The notes under the pieces are model-generated. The model searched no databases, was not told the DNA's origin, and was given only the letters and a program-made list of their open reading frames with translations. From positions 236,394 through 300,393 of the forward strand of contig CANLWS010000008.1 of NCBI GenBank assembly GCA_947494925.1: a DNA stretch of 64,000 bases, in the 5' to 3' direction. Of this stretch, positions 18,574 through 28,322 are shown piece after piece (positions within the stretch are counted from its first letter, which is position 1; every line of letters begins with the position of its first letter). Origin of the DNA: an uncultured Alteromonadaceae bacterium. GTDB taxonomy: Bacteria; Pseudomonadota; Gammaproteobacteria; Enterobacterales; Alteromonadaceae. The translations under genes were made by a program, and so were the position numbers.

Positions 18574-19252
18574 TGCATATTCCCCAAAAGTAAAAGCTTC
18601 TTTTATGGCCGTTGCAATGTGATGGGAGCTGTAACCAATTACCCGACAAAAACAACCATGACCAAACGCACATTGACTCCTATTTATACAGGTTTTTTAC
18701 ACTTGGGCTAAACTTATTTCTAAGTGTTTTTGAGCGTATTGCTGATATCCTGAATTTTACACAGGATACTCTCGCCTTCAGGGAAACATCGAAAACCGCC
18801 TTATGACGGTTATTTTGTATCTGGAATCTGAGATTGTTTCGACTCACCGAGCTATGACTCAACGTCTTCCCGGTGATGTTGTTAGACCAGGGGCTTGTCA
18901 GGCTAGTTGTGAAGGCAAACGGGTCCTCGACAAAAGCACTCGGGGATGATGTAGATAATGAGGATGACGGAGAGGACGGGATTTCGTGTAGGTTGATTAC
19001 AAATGCTAAACTGTCCTCGCTAATGCTGAGTCATCCAACCTTTGGTGTCATTTTCTTAAGAGATGAATTGAAATCTGCCTTAGAACGGGTTTTGTTGCTT
19101 ATGTACTTCTGGGAATTTTACTCGATGGAGTGGTTGAGAGCCTTGTGAGCATTTTTGGAGCGTAACACACGGAATTAATTCATCATTGCTATCGCACCCA
19201 GTTATACGCATTGATAGCGAATTTCGAATGTTCTATGCAGGGTATAAACTTC
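18574..19252. other. Gene-poor stretch, 679 bp
   Basis: No supported gene. Two short plus-strand frames (18612-18806 and 18873-19148) lack recognisable domains and good ribosome sites. The second is rich in Asp/Glu from a repetitive GGATGA-type sequence. An AACCG..CGGTT hairpin near 18793-18811 followed by T-rich sequence resembles the terminator after tRNA-Leu. The region may be decayed intergenic sequence. Confidence 0.5.
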
Positions 19253-20317
19253 TTAGAATTGAGAGTCTTCACCAGACTTTAAATTGGAATCAAACCAATC
19301 ATCCAATTCAATTCTTACTCTCTCCAGGTTTTCAATGAGGGTGTGACTGCCATTCTCAACTTCAACGTATTTGTGTGGCCGCCCCAGACGGTTTAGCTCC
19401 TGTGTCATTGATCTACTATTGAAAACATTCACTTTGCTATCTGCTGAACCGTGAATGAGTAATATTGAGGTTGCTGGGTTTAAACGCTCTGCCCAGAATA
19501 GAGCGGACAAATCGCGTAGTGCCTTGCCTTTATCTAGTTCGTAATTATCTACGATTCCTGGATAGACGTGCTTGTGGAACTCTCCTCTTCTTGGAGAGTT
19601 GACTAGATCACTGGTAGCCCCGACTAAAACCGCTGCTTTAATTTGTTCAGTACTAGCAATGACCCGATAACCTAACCCACCACCTCGCGAGAACCCCCAA
19701 AAGCCGATATTACTCATATCTGCATCCTCGAGATTTTCTGACAGCCTCAAAAGATTTAGTATATCTTGGCGATCCCCTCTACCTAAATTAGGTTCACCTT
19801 CGCTACCCATTTCTCCTCGTAGGGCGGAAGCAATAACAATGTATCCGCGCTCTGAAAGCCGGATTAGTTCAAGCAAATCAAAAAACGATATTCTTCCCCA
19901 TTTTCCAACACCTCCATGTGCATATAATACCACTGGCAGTTTGTTTTTTATTTGGTTTGGCCTTACAAGAAATCCGTTTATCAATAACCCATCACTTAAA
20001 TATTGGATCCGTTCTAATTTGACTTTTTCTTGTTGCTTATATGAATTGAAAATGGATTCTGGAATTAACCTGCGCATATTGGTCGAGTGCCAAGCACTTT
20101 CGGGGGCCTTATCCATAAACTCTAACCACTCTTGGTAAGATTCGAAAGGAAATTCATACACAGTTCTGGACACCAGTGTGCCGTCTTGCTTATTAGACAT
20201 GGCAGGGAAAGAAAGTACAGGTAGTGCGAAAAGCAGGCATAAACTAACTAACGTTAACTCCCACTTTTGCATTTTTAAGTTGTCGACCCGTCGTCTAGTG
20301 TTGATTAAACAATACAT
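19253..20317 (-). CDS. Secreted alpha/beta hydrolase, prolyl-oligopeptidase/dienelactone-hydrolase type
   Basis: An alpha/beta hydrolase with nucleophile elbow GFSRGG, an acid residue in IHGSADSKVN and a histidine in ENGSHTLIE near the C-terminus, so the triad is complete. The oxyanion segment is VVLYAHGGVGKWG. A signal peptide (KWELTLVSLCLLFALPVLSFPA) follows a charged N-terminus. The ATG at 20315-20317 is chosen because it lies just after the stop of the upstream COG0523 gene; an upstream start would overlap that gene by 53 nt, and an ATG at 20270-20272 is also possible. Its position behind the COG0523 gene suggests the Zur-box promoter could read into it. The substrate is unknown. Confidence 0.8.
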   Translation of the reverse strand: MYCLINTRRRVDNLKMQKWELTLVSLCLLFALPVLSFPAMSNKQDGTLVSRTVYEFPFESYQEWLEFMDKAPESAWHSTNMRRLIPESIFNSYKQQEKVKLERIQYLSDGLLINGFLVRPNQIKNKLPVVLYAHGGVGKWGRISFFDLLELIRLSERGYIVIASALRGEMGSEGEPNLGRGDRQDILNLLRLSENLEDADMSNIGFWGFSRGGGLGYRVIASTEQIKAAVLVGATSDLVNSPRRGEFHKHVYPGIVDNYELDKGKALRDLSALFWAERLNPATSILLIHGSADSKVNVFNSRSMTQELNRLGRPHKYVEVENGSHTLIENLERVRIELDDWFDSNLKSGEDSQF

Positions 20318-20324
20318 AAAACTA

Positions 20325-21530
20325 TCACCATTCAGGAAAAGGATCGGTAAATGTCTGCCATTTTGATTGTCCTCCAATCAAATCGACATCTTTCAGTAAA
20401 CAATCATCCAATTGCTTTCTGATTTCCTTTTCATTGAGGCCTTGCCCTATAAACACCAGTTCCTGACGCATGTCTCCAAATGGTTCTTGCCATTGCTCTT
20501 CAATAGCAGTTAAGTAGTCTTCATCGTCTGGCCATTTGTTCTTAGGTACCGCTTTCCAAAACATTCCGCCATATCCATAACGAGCAATGCCGCCGGCTTG
20601 ACTCCAACTGCCTGCCATTTGCGGTCGAGTAGCTAGCCAGAAGTACCCTTTTGACCGAATAAGCTTGCCTGCAATATCTTTGCTGTGCAGAAAGTCGAAA
20701 AACTTCTGCGGGTAGAAGGGCTTACGAGCTTGGTAAACGAAACTTGCAATGCCATACTCTTCCGTCTCAGGAATATGTTCACCACGCATTTCTTTTAACC
20801 AACCGGAGGCTTGCTGGGCACGCTCAAAATTAAACAGACCTGTAGCAATAATCTTGTTTAGTGAAACGGCCCCGTTTTTAATTGGAATTAGTTCTGCTTC
20901 AGTGTTAAGAGTTTTCAAAATATGCGTTAAGCGATTCAAATCAGCAGAGCCCACAAGATCAGTTTTACTTATAAGGATCACATCAGCAAACTCCACTTGA
21001 TCAACCAACAGGTCTGCAACACTACGCTCATCCTCTTCGCCTAGGCTCTCCTGAGTTTCTTGTAGCATCTTTGCTTCATCAAAATCTTTTAAAAAGTTTA
21101 CAGCGTCTACAATCGTTACTAGCGTGTCTAAAGTTGCCACATCTGACAAGCTAACTTCGTTTTCATCTGCAAATGTAAATGTCTCGGCCACTGGCAATGG
21201 CTCTGAGATACCTGTTGATTCAATGACAAGGTAATCATATCGACCCTCTTTAGCGAGATGGTTTATTTCAACCAGCAGGTCTTCTCGCAATGTGCAACAA
21301 ATGCATCCATTGCTCATTTCAACAAGTTTTTCCTCGGCACGATTTAGCGTTACTTCTTTTTGGACAGTTGCAGCATCGATGTTGATTTCACTCATGTCGT
21401 TAACGATAACAGCGACTCGGAGCCCTTCACGATTATTAAGTATGTGATTGAGTACCGTCGTTTTACCTGCACCTAAAAACCCCGACAAAACGGTGACAGG
21501 CAACTTGCTATTTAACTGATCCATAAGCAT
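20325..21530 (-). CDS. COG0523 (CobW-like) GTPase, putative zinc chaperone
   Basis: A G3E-family GTPase thought to load zinc into client enzymes when zinc is short. The 401 residues show Walker [10 protein letters not shown] (about residues 17-25), the metal-binding GCICC motif near 75, an ESTGISEP switch region, the SKTD guanine-specificity motif and a C-terminal CobW domain from about residue 265. A Zur-box palindrome lies about 120 nt upstream of the start, the same motif found before the TonB operon and before the DUF1826 gene. COG0523 and DUF1826 proteins are known to travel together in Zur regulons. The cobalamin CobW role is unlikely because no B12 genes are nearby. Confidence 0.9.
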   Translation of the reverse strand: MLMDQLNSKLPVTVLSGFLGAGKTTVLNHILNNREGLRVAVIVNDMSEINIDAATVQKEVTLNRAEEKLVEMSNGCICCTLREDLLVEINHLAKEGRYDYLVIESTGISEPLPVAETFTFADENEVSLSDVATLDTLVTIVDAVNFLKDFDEAKMLQETQESLGEEDERSVADLLVDQVEFADVILISKTDLVGSADLNRLTHILKTLNTEAELIPIKNGAVSLNKIIATGLFNFERAQQASGWLKEMRGEHIPETEEYGIASFVYQARKPFYPQKFFDFLHSKDIAGKLIRSKGYFWLATRPQMAGSWSQAGGIARYGYGGMFWKAVPKNKWPDDEDYLTAIEEQWQEPFGDMRQELVFIGQGLNEKEIRKQLDDCLLKDVDLIGGQSKWQTFTDPFPEW

Positions 21531-21650
21531 CCCTAGTGTCTTGTTTCCCAGAATTGATCACTGAAACCTAAAGGCGGTTCACTCATCGCATTATATGAAA
21601 CTAATAGTATGACTTTTGGCTGCATCGAGTAATCGAATAAATTATAGTGA

Positions 21651-21665
21651 TGTTATAACATAACA
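21651..21665. promoter_or_regulatory. Predicted Zur box upstream of the COG0523 gene
   Basis: TGTTATAACATAACA: half-sites TGTTATA and CATAACA around a central A. The known gammaproteobacterial Zur consensus is TGTTATANTATAACA, so 14 of 15 positions fit. It shares both half-sites with the box at 28323-28337. Confidence 0.8.
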
Positions 21666-21803
21666 CTTGTGGTTTGGATTTCAAGTCACTACAGAAAAAA
21701 ACAATCGATTGGTCTTGCGGATATGCATAGATTAATTATGTAAAAGAACGACATTTCAGATAAGTAGTCACGGATATCTCTGAACGAACGTGGACATAAA
21801 ATA

Positions 21804-22964
21804 TTATTTTATAGTCCGACGATACAGTATTTCCAATGGCCCTCGAGAGTATTTCATCAACCAGTATCGGCTGAGAACCAAATGCAGTCCCCATAGTATT
21901 AATACCCAAACCAACATAGTGTCGTGATCAATAGAATCAAACGAATAAAAGCCGAAAACGTGAATTAAGATGATAAAAAACAGTGATTGAAACACGTAGT
22001 TGCTCAGCGCCGTTTTTCCCACATTGATAACGGGTCTTTTAATTGTGTCGAGGATGATTGGCCAAAGTACATGAATAGCCGCTATTAGCCCGAAGGACAT
22101 TATCGTACAGCCTAATCGGAAAGTTAGATTGTAAAGTGGAAGCGTCTCGTTAAACCCGAAGAAGTGTCCCACTTGGTTGTTGATGCCTATTCTGGCGACA
22201 ACGCCGTAAATCACTAGTGGGATACTGAAAAGCATGCACACTAGAAACATCTTGCGATAAAAATATATCGTTTTATTGCCTTGCAATAACCCGGTTCGGT
22301 AGGCCGCTATCCCAACTAGCATTAGGCCTAGTGCGTTCCAGATGCGAAAATATGGTAATGCTGTCCATTGCAGAAACTGGTTACGCCAGGCATTGTATGC
22401 GAACAGGTCTATATAGGAGCCTGCATATGCTGTAGCTGCTGTTGAGGGGGAATCGCCATAGTCTACCCACCATGAAAACAGCACAGCTTCAAGAGATGCT
22501 TCGTATACTCCCGGCCACTGACCGAAAATCAGGTCAATTCCCTTGAATAGGCAACCCCAGATGAACAACGAGCGTACTGAACATCGATGGAAAAAGAGCA
22601 ACAAAGGGCCACAGACAGCGTACGTTATCAAGATATCACCTGGCCAAAGTAAATAGGAGTGACAAATTCCAAAAGTCAATAGCACTGCCATGCGTTTTAG
22701 ATAGCTTACACGAAAGTTCTTTTTGTTCATTGGATGTTGTGAAAGAATCCAATATCCTGCTCCAAACAGCATACAGAAGATTGGCATAAAACGTTGGTCG
22801 AAAAATAGATATTGTAATAGCCAAGCGGCCGCACTAGTTACATCAGGATCAAGTACTCTCGACATACTGTTGCCCATGTGCCAGGGAATATTGGCGACCA
22901 ACATTCCAAGCACAGCAACGCCACGCAAAAAGTCCAAAACATCGACCCGTTCCGAAGGTGTCAT
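21804..22964 (-). CDS. DUF418 (YeiB-like) membrane protein
   Basis: About ten hydrophobic helices in 386 residues. The N-terminus RVDVLDFLRGVAVLGMLVANI and the C-terminal GPLEILYRR match the DUF418/YeiB family. No reaction is established for this family; it is related to membrane acyltransferase-like proteins. Its ATG overlaps the ATPase stop by 4 nt, so it is the last gene of the TonB-FecBCD operon. In Escherichia coli yeiB lies near the zinc-linked COG0523 gene yeiR, which gives a loose parallel. A role in handling the imported compound or its receptor is only a guess. Confidence 0.85.
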   Translation of the reverse strand: MTPSERVDVLDFLRGVAVLGMLVANIPWHMGNSMSRVLDPDVTSAAAWLLQYLFFDQRFMPIFCMLFGAGYWILSQHPMNKKNFRVSYLKRMAVLLTFGICHSYLLWPGDILITYAVCGPLLLFFHRCSVRSLFIWGCLFKGIDLIFGQWPGVYEASLEAVLFSWWVDYGDSPSTAATAYAGSYIDLFAYNAWRNQFLQWTALPYFRIWNALGLMLVGIAAYRTGLLQGNKTIYFYRKMFLVCMLFSIPLVIYGVVARIGINNQVGHFFGFNETLPLYNLTFRLGCTIMSFGLIAAIHVLWPIILDTIKRPVINVGKTALSNYVFQSLFFIILIHVFGFYSFDSIDHDTMLVWVLILWGLHLVLSRYWLMKYSRGPLEILYRRTIK

Positions 22965-23734
22965 ACGCGTTTTTGCGTTAACTTGAATTGGCGCCGTGCT
23001 GGGTCATAAGCCACATCCGATGTATCAAATGCAATCCTAATAGCCTGTTGAATAACCGCTTCGTCAGTCGGACCAAAAGATACTTTTCCATCATCAACAA
23101 TCCACAACTGATCAGCCAACTCGAGGCTCAGCTCCAGATCATGACTCGATAGGAGTACAATTTTTCCGGTATTGTGAGCATGGTTTCTAAGCAATGACAT
23201 CACCTCGACTCTGCCAGGCAAGTCTAAAAAAGCAGTTATTTCATCCATCACCATCACATCGGCATCTTGAGCGAGTGCACGTGAAATCATAACACGTTGC
23301 CGTTCGCCGTCTGATAGCCCGTCAAACGCAAGGTCTGCAAACCGTCCAGTTCCCATGCGGGCCATTGCTTTTTCTATACCTTCTTGATCAGAATGCGCAA
23401 GCTTCCCACGCCAATTGGTATAGGGTTGCCTGCCGAGTTGAACAACGTCACGAACTGTCAAACCCGGGCTAGAGATACGTTCGGTGGTCACCACTGAGAA
23501 GCGTTGCGCACGAGTTTGCGGAGCCATTTCATGTATATCAGATTGTTCCAAAGTCACCTGGCCAGATAGCTTAGGTTGAAGACCGCTCAATGTTCTTAAT
23601 AATGTAGACTTCCCTGCGCCATTTCGACCGACGACACACACAAAAGCTCCTGCATTCAAAGATAGATCAAGCTTATTTAATACCACACCACGCGGTCCCG
23701 AATAGCCCACGCTTACCTGATTTAATTTCAGCAT
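22961..23734 (-). CDS. FecE/BtuD-type ABC transporter ATPase
   Basis: ATP-binding subunit of a metallophore-type importer. The ATG at 23732-23734 is chosen because it overlaps the permease stop (TGATG) and gives the normal N-terminus LKLNQVSVGYSG; a longer reading would overlap the permease by over 100 nt. Walker A is GRNGAGKST, the ABC signature is LSDGERQRV (LSGGQ-like), Walker B is VMVMDE, and the H-loop is in LLSSHDLEL. The length of 257 residues is usual. It works with the permease and binding protein encoded just upstream. Confidence 0.93.
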   Translation of the reverse strand: MLKLNQVSVGYSGPRGVVLNKLDLSLNAGAFVCVVGRNGAGKSTLLRTLSGLQPKLSGQVTLEQSDIHEMAPQTRAQRFSVVTTERISSPGLTVRDVVQLGRQPYTNWRGKLAHSDQEGIEKAMARMGTGRFADLAFDGLSDGERQRVMISRALAQDADVMVMDEITAFLDLPGRVEVMSLLRNHAHNTGKIVLLSSHDLELSLELADQLWIVDDGKVSFGPTDEAVIQQAIRIAFDTSDVAYDPARRQFKLTQKRV

Positions 23735-24798
23735 CAAATCCTTCCCCGCATTGAAGGGTTGGTCAACAGCAATACAATCACGACAGGTGCTCCAACCAAC
23801 GCTAAAATGGCATTTAGGTGCAAAAAATGTTGCTCCCATGGAAGGTGCACAATAGCGTCCGCACTAACAGCCAATAACGCACCGCATAAAGCTGCTATCG
23901 GTAAAAGTTGTAATATTTGTGAGCTTCGAGCTATAGCACGTGCAAAATGTGGGACTATTAAGCCGATAAAGGTAACTGGCCCGCAGTATGCCGTTACTGG
24001 GGCAACCAGTAATACCACTGCTGCCAAGGTAAGTATGCGAAGGCGTTTAACATCTGCACCCATACTTCGCGCATAGGTTTCACCAAGCAACATTGCACTT
24101 AAACCCTTGGCGCTTGCCACTGCTATAATAAGTCCTATGAAGATAGGCAATACCAAGAGACAAAGATCTCCATACTCAGTACTGGCAAACGTACCATCAT
24201 TCCACCCAGAATATACTCGTCCACCAACGCGATTGGCAAAATGCATCACAATACTAACCAGGCCTTGCACCGTAAAGCCAAGCATCAACCCCACTACAAG
24301 TAAGGTAATATTACCCACACGGCGAGATAATCCAGCCATTAAGGCTGCAAAAATAGCAACGCCCAAAATTGCCCCAGTAGATAAGCCAACACCTTGAAAT
24401 GAAGCCAAACAGGCCAATGCTGCGGGTCCGGCAAACGCCGCAGCGGTGACGATAAGGGAAACGCCAAGTTGCCCGCCCGCAAGCAGGCCTAGTGACCAAG
24501 CGTCTGCCATAGGATTTCTAAACAGTGCTTGCATTAAGACACCTGAAATGCCCAGTGCTGCGCCTGCAACTAAGCCTGTGATAACCCGAGGCAAGCGAAT
24601 ATCACTGACAATTTGTGCGGCGACGGGATCTTTGGCAGGGTCGAAAATAGCAGCGATTAGCCGTTCTGATCCTAAGACTACCTGGCCGAATGATAGGCTA
24701 AATATGGCCACACAGATAAGCCCAGCTATTAACGTAATTATAACCAACCTCTGCTGTGTTGAAGCGTTGCTTCGAGTTGACGTGTAGGTACTACTCAT
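23734..24798 (-). CDS. FecCD/BtuC-type ABC transporter permease
   Basis: A 354-residue inner-membrane permease with about ten helices. Family motifs include RLPRVITGLVAGAALGISGVLMQALFRNPMADAW early in the protein and GPVTFIGLIVPHFARAI near residue 270. Proteins of this family carry iron-siderophores, heme or cobalamin. The start overlaps the stop of the binding-protein gene by 4 nt. Under a Zur box, the most likely cargo is a zinc-loaded metallophore rather than an iron chelate, since free zinc normally uses the unrelated ZnuB type. Confidence 0.93.
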   Translation of the reverse strand: MSSTYTSTRSNASTQQRLVIITLIAGLICVAIFSLSFGQVVLGSERLIAAIFDPAKDPVAAQIVSDIRLPRVITGLVAGAALGISGVLMQALFRNPMADAWSLGLLAGGQLGVSLIVTAAAFAGPAALACLASFQGVGLSTGAILGVAIFAALMAGLSRRVGNITLLVVGLMLGFTVQGLVSIVMHFANRVGGRVYSGWNDGTFASTEYGDLCLLVLPIFIGLIIAVASAKGLSAMLLGETYARSMGADVKRLRILTLAAVVLLVAPVTAYCGPVTFIGLIVPHFARAIARSSQILQLLPIAALCGALLAVSADAIVHLPWEQHFLHLNAILALVGAPVVIVLLLTNPSMRGRI

Positions 24799-25997
24799 AA
24801 CCGTGGTGTCTGATTGTCTGGTTGTATAAAGGTATAGGGTTCATTTAGCAGTTCTGGATGAAGCATCCTTACCATGTCGCGTAGAATCAAGTCAGGCCTA
24901 ATAACACCTGTAGCGTAAATATCAAAAGCATCCACCTCTGGCTTGCTGGAACCGTCTGCGGCAAACAAACATCCTTCACGCCATGCTTTAAAATTTTGCA
25001 AAAATTTAATGTCTTCGAAAGGTTGCGAATGACTGTCCCGAATAATCCAGCAGTCAATATCCCGAGCTTTTTCAAGCAGCACTTCAGATCCGACCCTTAC
25101 AAAATCGTCGATACGCATGTCGTCTGCCTCAACTAGAGGGTTTATCCCTCCAGCATCCTCCAGCAATGCGTTATCTGCATTTCTGACTGTCACCATCCAA
25201 CGATCACTGCCTCCATACCAAGAACTCAGTGCTTTTTTAGGAGGTACCGTGCTTACCAGTGATTTTAATTGTTCGACATTTTGTGAGACTTTTAATACAA
25301 AAGCGTTTGCCTCTTTTTCTTTACCTGTCATCATGCCAACTAAACGAACATAATCTACTGGTCCCATATAGTCAGTTTCGGCTTCAAAGAAAATCGGCAC
25401 AACAGGTATTCCCAGCGCATTTATTCTTCGCATATGCTCGGTATGCTCAAGACTACCCATTACCATCAACATCACGTCTGGATTGGCATTTAACAACGGG
25501 TCAATTTTTGGTGGCATATGCCATCCGTAACCTACCTGGGCCAATTCACCATTGCGTGCTTTTTCTCGCAATTCATCGTCATAACTTTTCACGCCCCCGA
25601 CCGCGACCAGGCGATCTTTTACTCTCAACTGAGTCACAATGGCTTCCAAAAACCCATAGTTCGTAGCGATACGTTTGACAGGCGTGCGAACGACCACAGC
25701 GCTCTCTAGTTCTCCTGTTAAAGCTGGTACTTGCCGATCATGTGGTACTAATAGGATCTTGGCAGCCTGGTCGTCACCTTGTGCACTGCCGCCCCAACTC
25801 ACGAGTGGCGCTTTCAATAAAACGACACTATATCCATCATGCTGGTGAACTGTGAAGGTTTCGGCATAGTTCATTGCAACCAAGGTAGCTTTACTTGACT
25901 CACTGGGCTGCTCGCTTAAAACATCTACATCCACTTTTTCTGGTTGGCTGCATGCAGTCACCAGTAGCCCAATTATCAGCAGATAAAATTTCTTCAT
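24795..25997 (-). CDS. Lipoprotein periplasmic binding protein, FecB/BtuF type
   Basis: Substrate-binding component of the importer. The N-terminus MKKFYLLIIGLLVTACS has a lipobox (LVTAC), so it is probably anchored by lipid. The core follows the class III binding-protein plan. The first lobe includes RIATNYGFLEAIVTQL and VAVGGVKSYDDE. A long alpha-helix link follows at GPVDYVRLVGMMTGKEKEAN, and the second lobe has WYGGSDRWMVTVRNADNALLEDAGG. It lacks the His-rich loop of ZnuA, which agrees with binding a complex rather than bare zinc. The first and last nucleotides are shared with its neighbours' start and stop codons. Confidence 0.88.
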   Translation of the reverse strand: MKKFYLLIIGLLVTACSQPEKVDVDVLSEQPSESSKATLVAMNYAETFTVHQHDGYSVVLLKAPLVSWGGSAQGDDQAAKILLVPHDRQVPALTGELESAVVVRTPVKRIATNYGFLEAIVTQLRVKDRLVAVGGVKSYDDELREKARNGELAQVGYGWHMPPKIDPLLNANPDVMLMVMGSLEHTEHMRRINALGIPVVPIFFEAETDYMGPVDYVRLVGMMTGKEKEANAFVLKVSQNVEQLKSLVSTVPPKKALSSWYGGSDRWMVTVRNADNALLEDAGGINPLVEADDMRIDDFVRVGSEVLLEKARDIDCWIIRDSHSQPFEDIKFLQNFKAWREGCLFAADGSSKPEVDAFDIYATGVIRPDLILRDMVRMLHPELLNEPYTFIQPDNQTPRL

Positions 25998-28213
25998 TAA
26001 AACTTCATCCTTAGTCCAATACGCACTTGACGAGGTACGCCAGGCGTCACATTAGTCACAGCGGTACGAGAGCCTGCAAAAAAGAAAAAGTAGTCTTCAT
26101 CCAGTAAATTCGTAACTGAAAAATCAACTGCCAGGTTGCCATCCGATTTTGCTAACCAGGTAGCGGACAAGTTAACTAAGTCATATTGGCCAGTTCTTAC
26201 ACTATTTGAGAGATCGACAAAATAATCGCCATACCATTCGTAAGACAGGCTGGTCCGAAACGAGTTAGTAAACTCGTGTGATATTTCAGAATAGAAGATG
26301 TGCTTTGGAACACCTTGCGGCGTTGTCCCAGAGAAATCCGAATCTGGCGCACCAAATGAGCCTTGTATAATCAGTTCATCCCACTCGGGATCGAGAAATG
26401 TATAGTTAGCAAGAATTTGAGTAGCTTGAGTAGGATGATAGCTCAAAGCTGCTTCAATTCCTCGACTCGAATATTCCTGGCCGGTGGTGGCCAATGATGG
26501 AGGACCTTCCGGATCAGGATTGGCAACGAATATCCGTCGGTCAGTTTGCTCCAAGTAAAAAAGTGCGGTTTCCCAAGTTATCTGCTTATTGTCGGTTTGT
26601 CCTTTCCAACCCAATTCGTAGCTGTCAATGTTAGTTGGTGCTTCGTTCCTTTCATAACGATCAGGTTCCCACTGAAATACGGGACCAAAATTAGAATTAA
26701 AACCACGACCATAACTGGCGTAAACCACACCGCTGGCTAATTCATATGAAATTGACGCCTTGGGCGATACAGAATCGGCATCACCAGAGGCTGATTGGTT
26801 TGCGGGTACAGTGCCGATTACCGAGAAATCAATATCTCGTTCGAACGCATCAAAGCGTGCGCCTAAGGTAAGTGTTAACCTGTCGGTCAGGCTAAGTTCA
26901 TCCTGAATAAAGGCGCCATAAAATTGATTGGTTGTTTCTGCGGCTGTGCGCAGTTGTTCTCGCACAAAGCATATATTGTCGGGTTGATCATTAATCACTT
27001 CACCCGTTGAATAGTCTATTAAGATCGCATAAAAACGAAATCCGCACTCACCACTAAAAAAAGGATCTAGTTCTCCTGACCAACGATCTTCTTCGTCAAG
27101 TGTAGTGCGCTCGGTGCTCAATCCCGCAACAATGTTATGCTGACCTCTTTCCCAGTTTATTATGGCCTCAGCAAAATATACTGATGCTTCATTTTCGGAA
27201 GCAAAACCATTTACTCCCATTGTGTTGTTGTCGGAATTGAACTCAAAAAAATCATAAAAGTTTAGCCTCACGTCGCTGTCAAATTGACGGGCCTGGAAGG
27301 TAAACTGGTAGTCTACATCTTGAGCCAGTTCCTGTTCGAAGCGCAACGCACCAATCCAACCATCAACATTATTACGGGTTGGCCGTTGTCCGAGAAAACT
27401 CTCGGTACCCCCAACCACGTCTACCACAGTGCCATCAGCTAAAGTTGGGATAACACTCGGGACTTCTGCGTTTCTCTCGAAGTATGATAGCCAGGTAGTC
27501 AGTATACTTTTTTCGCCTATACGAGAGACTGTTTTAACAAACGCGCTGGTAGAATCCCTAGCACCGTTTTCTCGCCACCCATCGAAATCCTCATAGCTAA
27601 TGCTGGCCAGAACACCTGTCCCTTGCTCAAACTCTCTCTCCAGCAAAGCCTGTCCTCGATAGTAGCCATCCTGGCCAGCTGTTAGGGAAAACTCCGTGGT
27701 ATTACCAGTTGGACTGCGCGTTTGGTAGTTAACGGCGCCACCTATCGCGCCACGGCCATATAGAGCAGAAACAGGACCACGCACAATCTCAATTTGATTA
27801 ACAATGGGGTAAGGAACCTCAAACAGCAAAACCTCCTCATCTGGGCCAACGAAGGGAATGCCATCCACAAGCGCTAAGAATGTGTCGTTGCCGTGGTTTC
27901 CCGTCGAACCGCGAATAGAAATGAAAGGAAATTCCTCTGCATCGCCCTCTCCACGGCGAAAAAATACTCCTGGAACACCGCGAAACTCGTCGGTGCCATA
28001 GGTGAAGCCTTTTTGGCGCAATTCCTCCATATCTTGTACAGCGACAGCAGCAGGTACCTCTAACAGCATTTGCTCCGTTCTGGTTGCGGTTACCACTATT
28101 CGTTCAATGTCAGAAACTTTTCCTTCATCCCTTGGCTCGTTTGCATTGGCCAGTGACACTTGTAGTAAACCAAACAATGATGCAACCGATGTTACAAGAA
28201 GTTTTTTATTCAT
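25997..28213 (-). CDS. TonB-dependent outer-membrane receptor (Zur-controlled)
   Basis: A 738-residue receptor: signal peptide to about residue 24 (ending ANAN), TonB box IERIVVTATR near 35-44, plug domain (about 50-165) with EIVRGPVSALYGRGAIGGAVNY, and a 22-strand barrel ending in the aromatic VRIGLRMKF. It is the first gene of an operon with the binding protein, permease, ATPase and DUF418 gene, all overlapping. A Zur box lies about 110 nt upstream and a GAGGAAC ribosome site precedes the ATG. Receptor and transporter together suggest uptake of a zinc-chelate. Close homology to a specific siderophore receptor cannot be judged here. Confidence 0.93.
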   Translation of the reverse strand: MNKKLLVTSVASLFGLLQVSLANANEPRDEGKVSDIERIVVTATRTEQMLLEVPAAVAVQDMEELRQKGFTYGTDEFRGVPGVFFRRGEGDAEEFPFISIRGSTGNHGNDTFLALVDGIPFVGPDEEVLLFEVPYPIVNQIEIVRGPVSALYGRGAIGGAVNYQTRSPTGNTTEFSLTAGQDGYYRGQALLEREFEQGTGVLASISYEDFDGWRENGARDSTSAFVKTVSRIGEKSILTTWLSYFERNAEVPSVIPTLADGTVVDVVGGTESFLGQRPTRNNVDGWIGALRFEQELAQDVDYQFTFQARQFDSDVRLNFYDFFEFNSDNNTMGVNGFASENEASVYFAEAIINWERGQHNIVAGLSTERTTLDEEDRWSGELDPFFSGECGFRFYAILIDYSTGEVINDQPDNICFVREQLRTAAETTNQFYGAFIQDELSLTDRLTLTLGARFDAFERDIDFSVIGTVPANQSASGDADSVSPKASISYELASGVVYASYGRGFNSNFGPVFQWEPDRYERNEAPTNIDSYELGWKGQTDNKQITWETALFYLEQTDRRIFVANPDPEGPPSLATTGQEYSSRGIEAALSYHPTQATQILANYTFLDPEWDELIIQGSFGAPDSDFSGTTPQGVPKHIFYSEISHEFTNSFRTSLSYEWYGDYFVDLSNSVRTGQYDLVNLSATWLAKSDGNLAVDFSVTNLLDEDYFFFFAGSRTAVTNVTPGVPRQVRIGLRMKF

Positions 28214-28322
28214 CTATTGTTCCTCATTCGCGCAGTCTAGTGAGTGAAATTGCCTTTCTTTGAGCACTGAATATGGCCAAATTCAACGTGAATATTTCTG
28301 TTTAGATATTTTGGAATTGTTA

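Noticed and set aside
18873-19148. A 91-codon plus-strand frame in the gene-poor region
   Set aside because: No family resemblance, no ribosome site, and acidic composition produced by repetitive GGATGA-like sequence.
16876-19252. tRNA-Leu as an integration site for a mobile island
   Set aside because: No integrase, no repeated tRNA 3' end and ordinary chromosomal genes downstream.
21804-28213. The TonB-FecBCD operon as a cobalamin or iron-siderophore system
   Set aside because: No cobalamin riboswitch or Fur-type box was recognised upstream, while a Zur palindrome is present; it remains the main alternative until tested.
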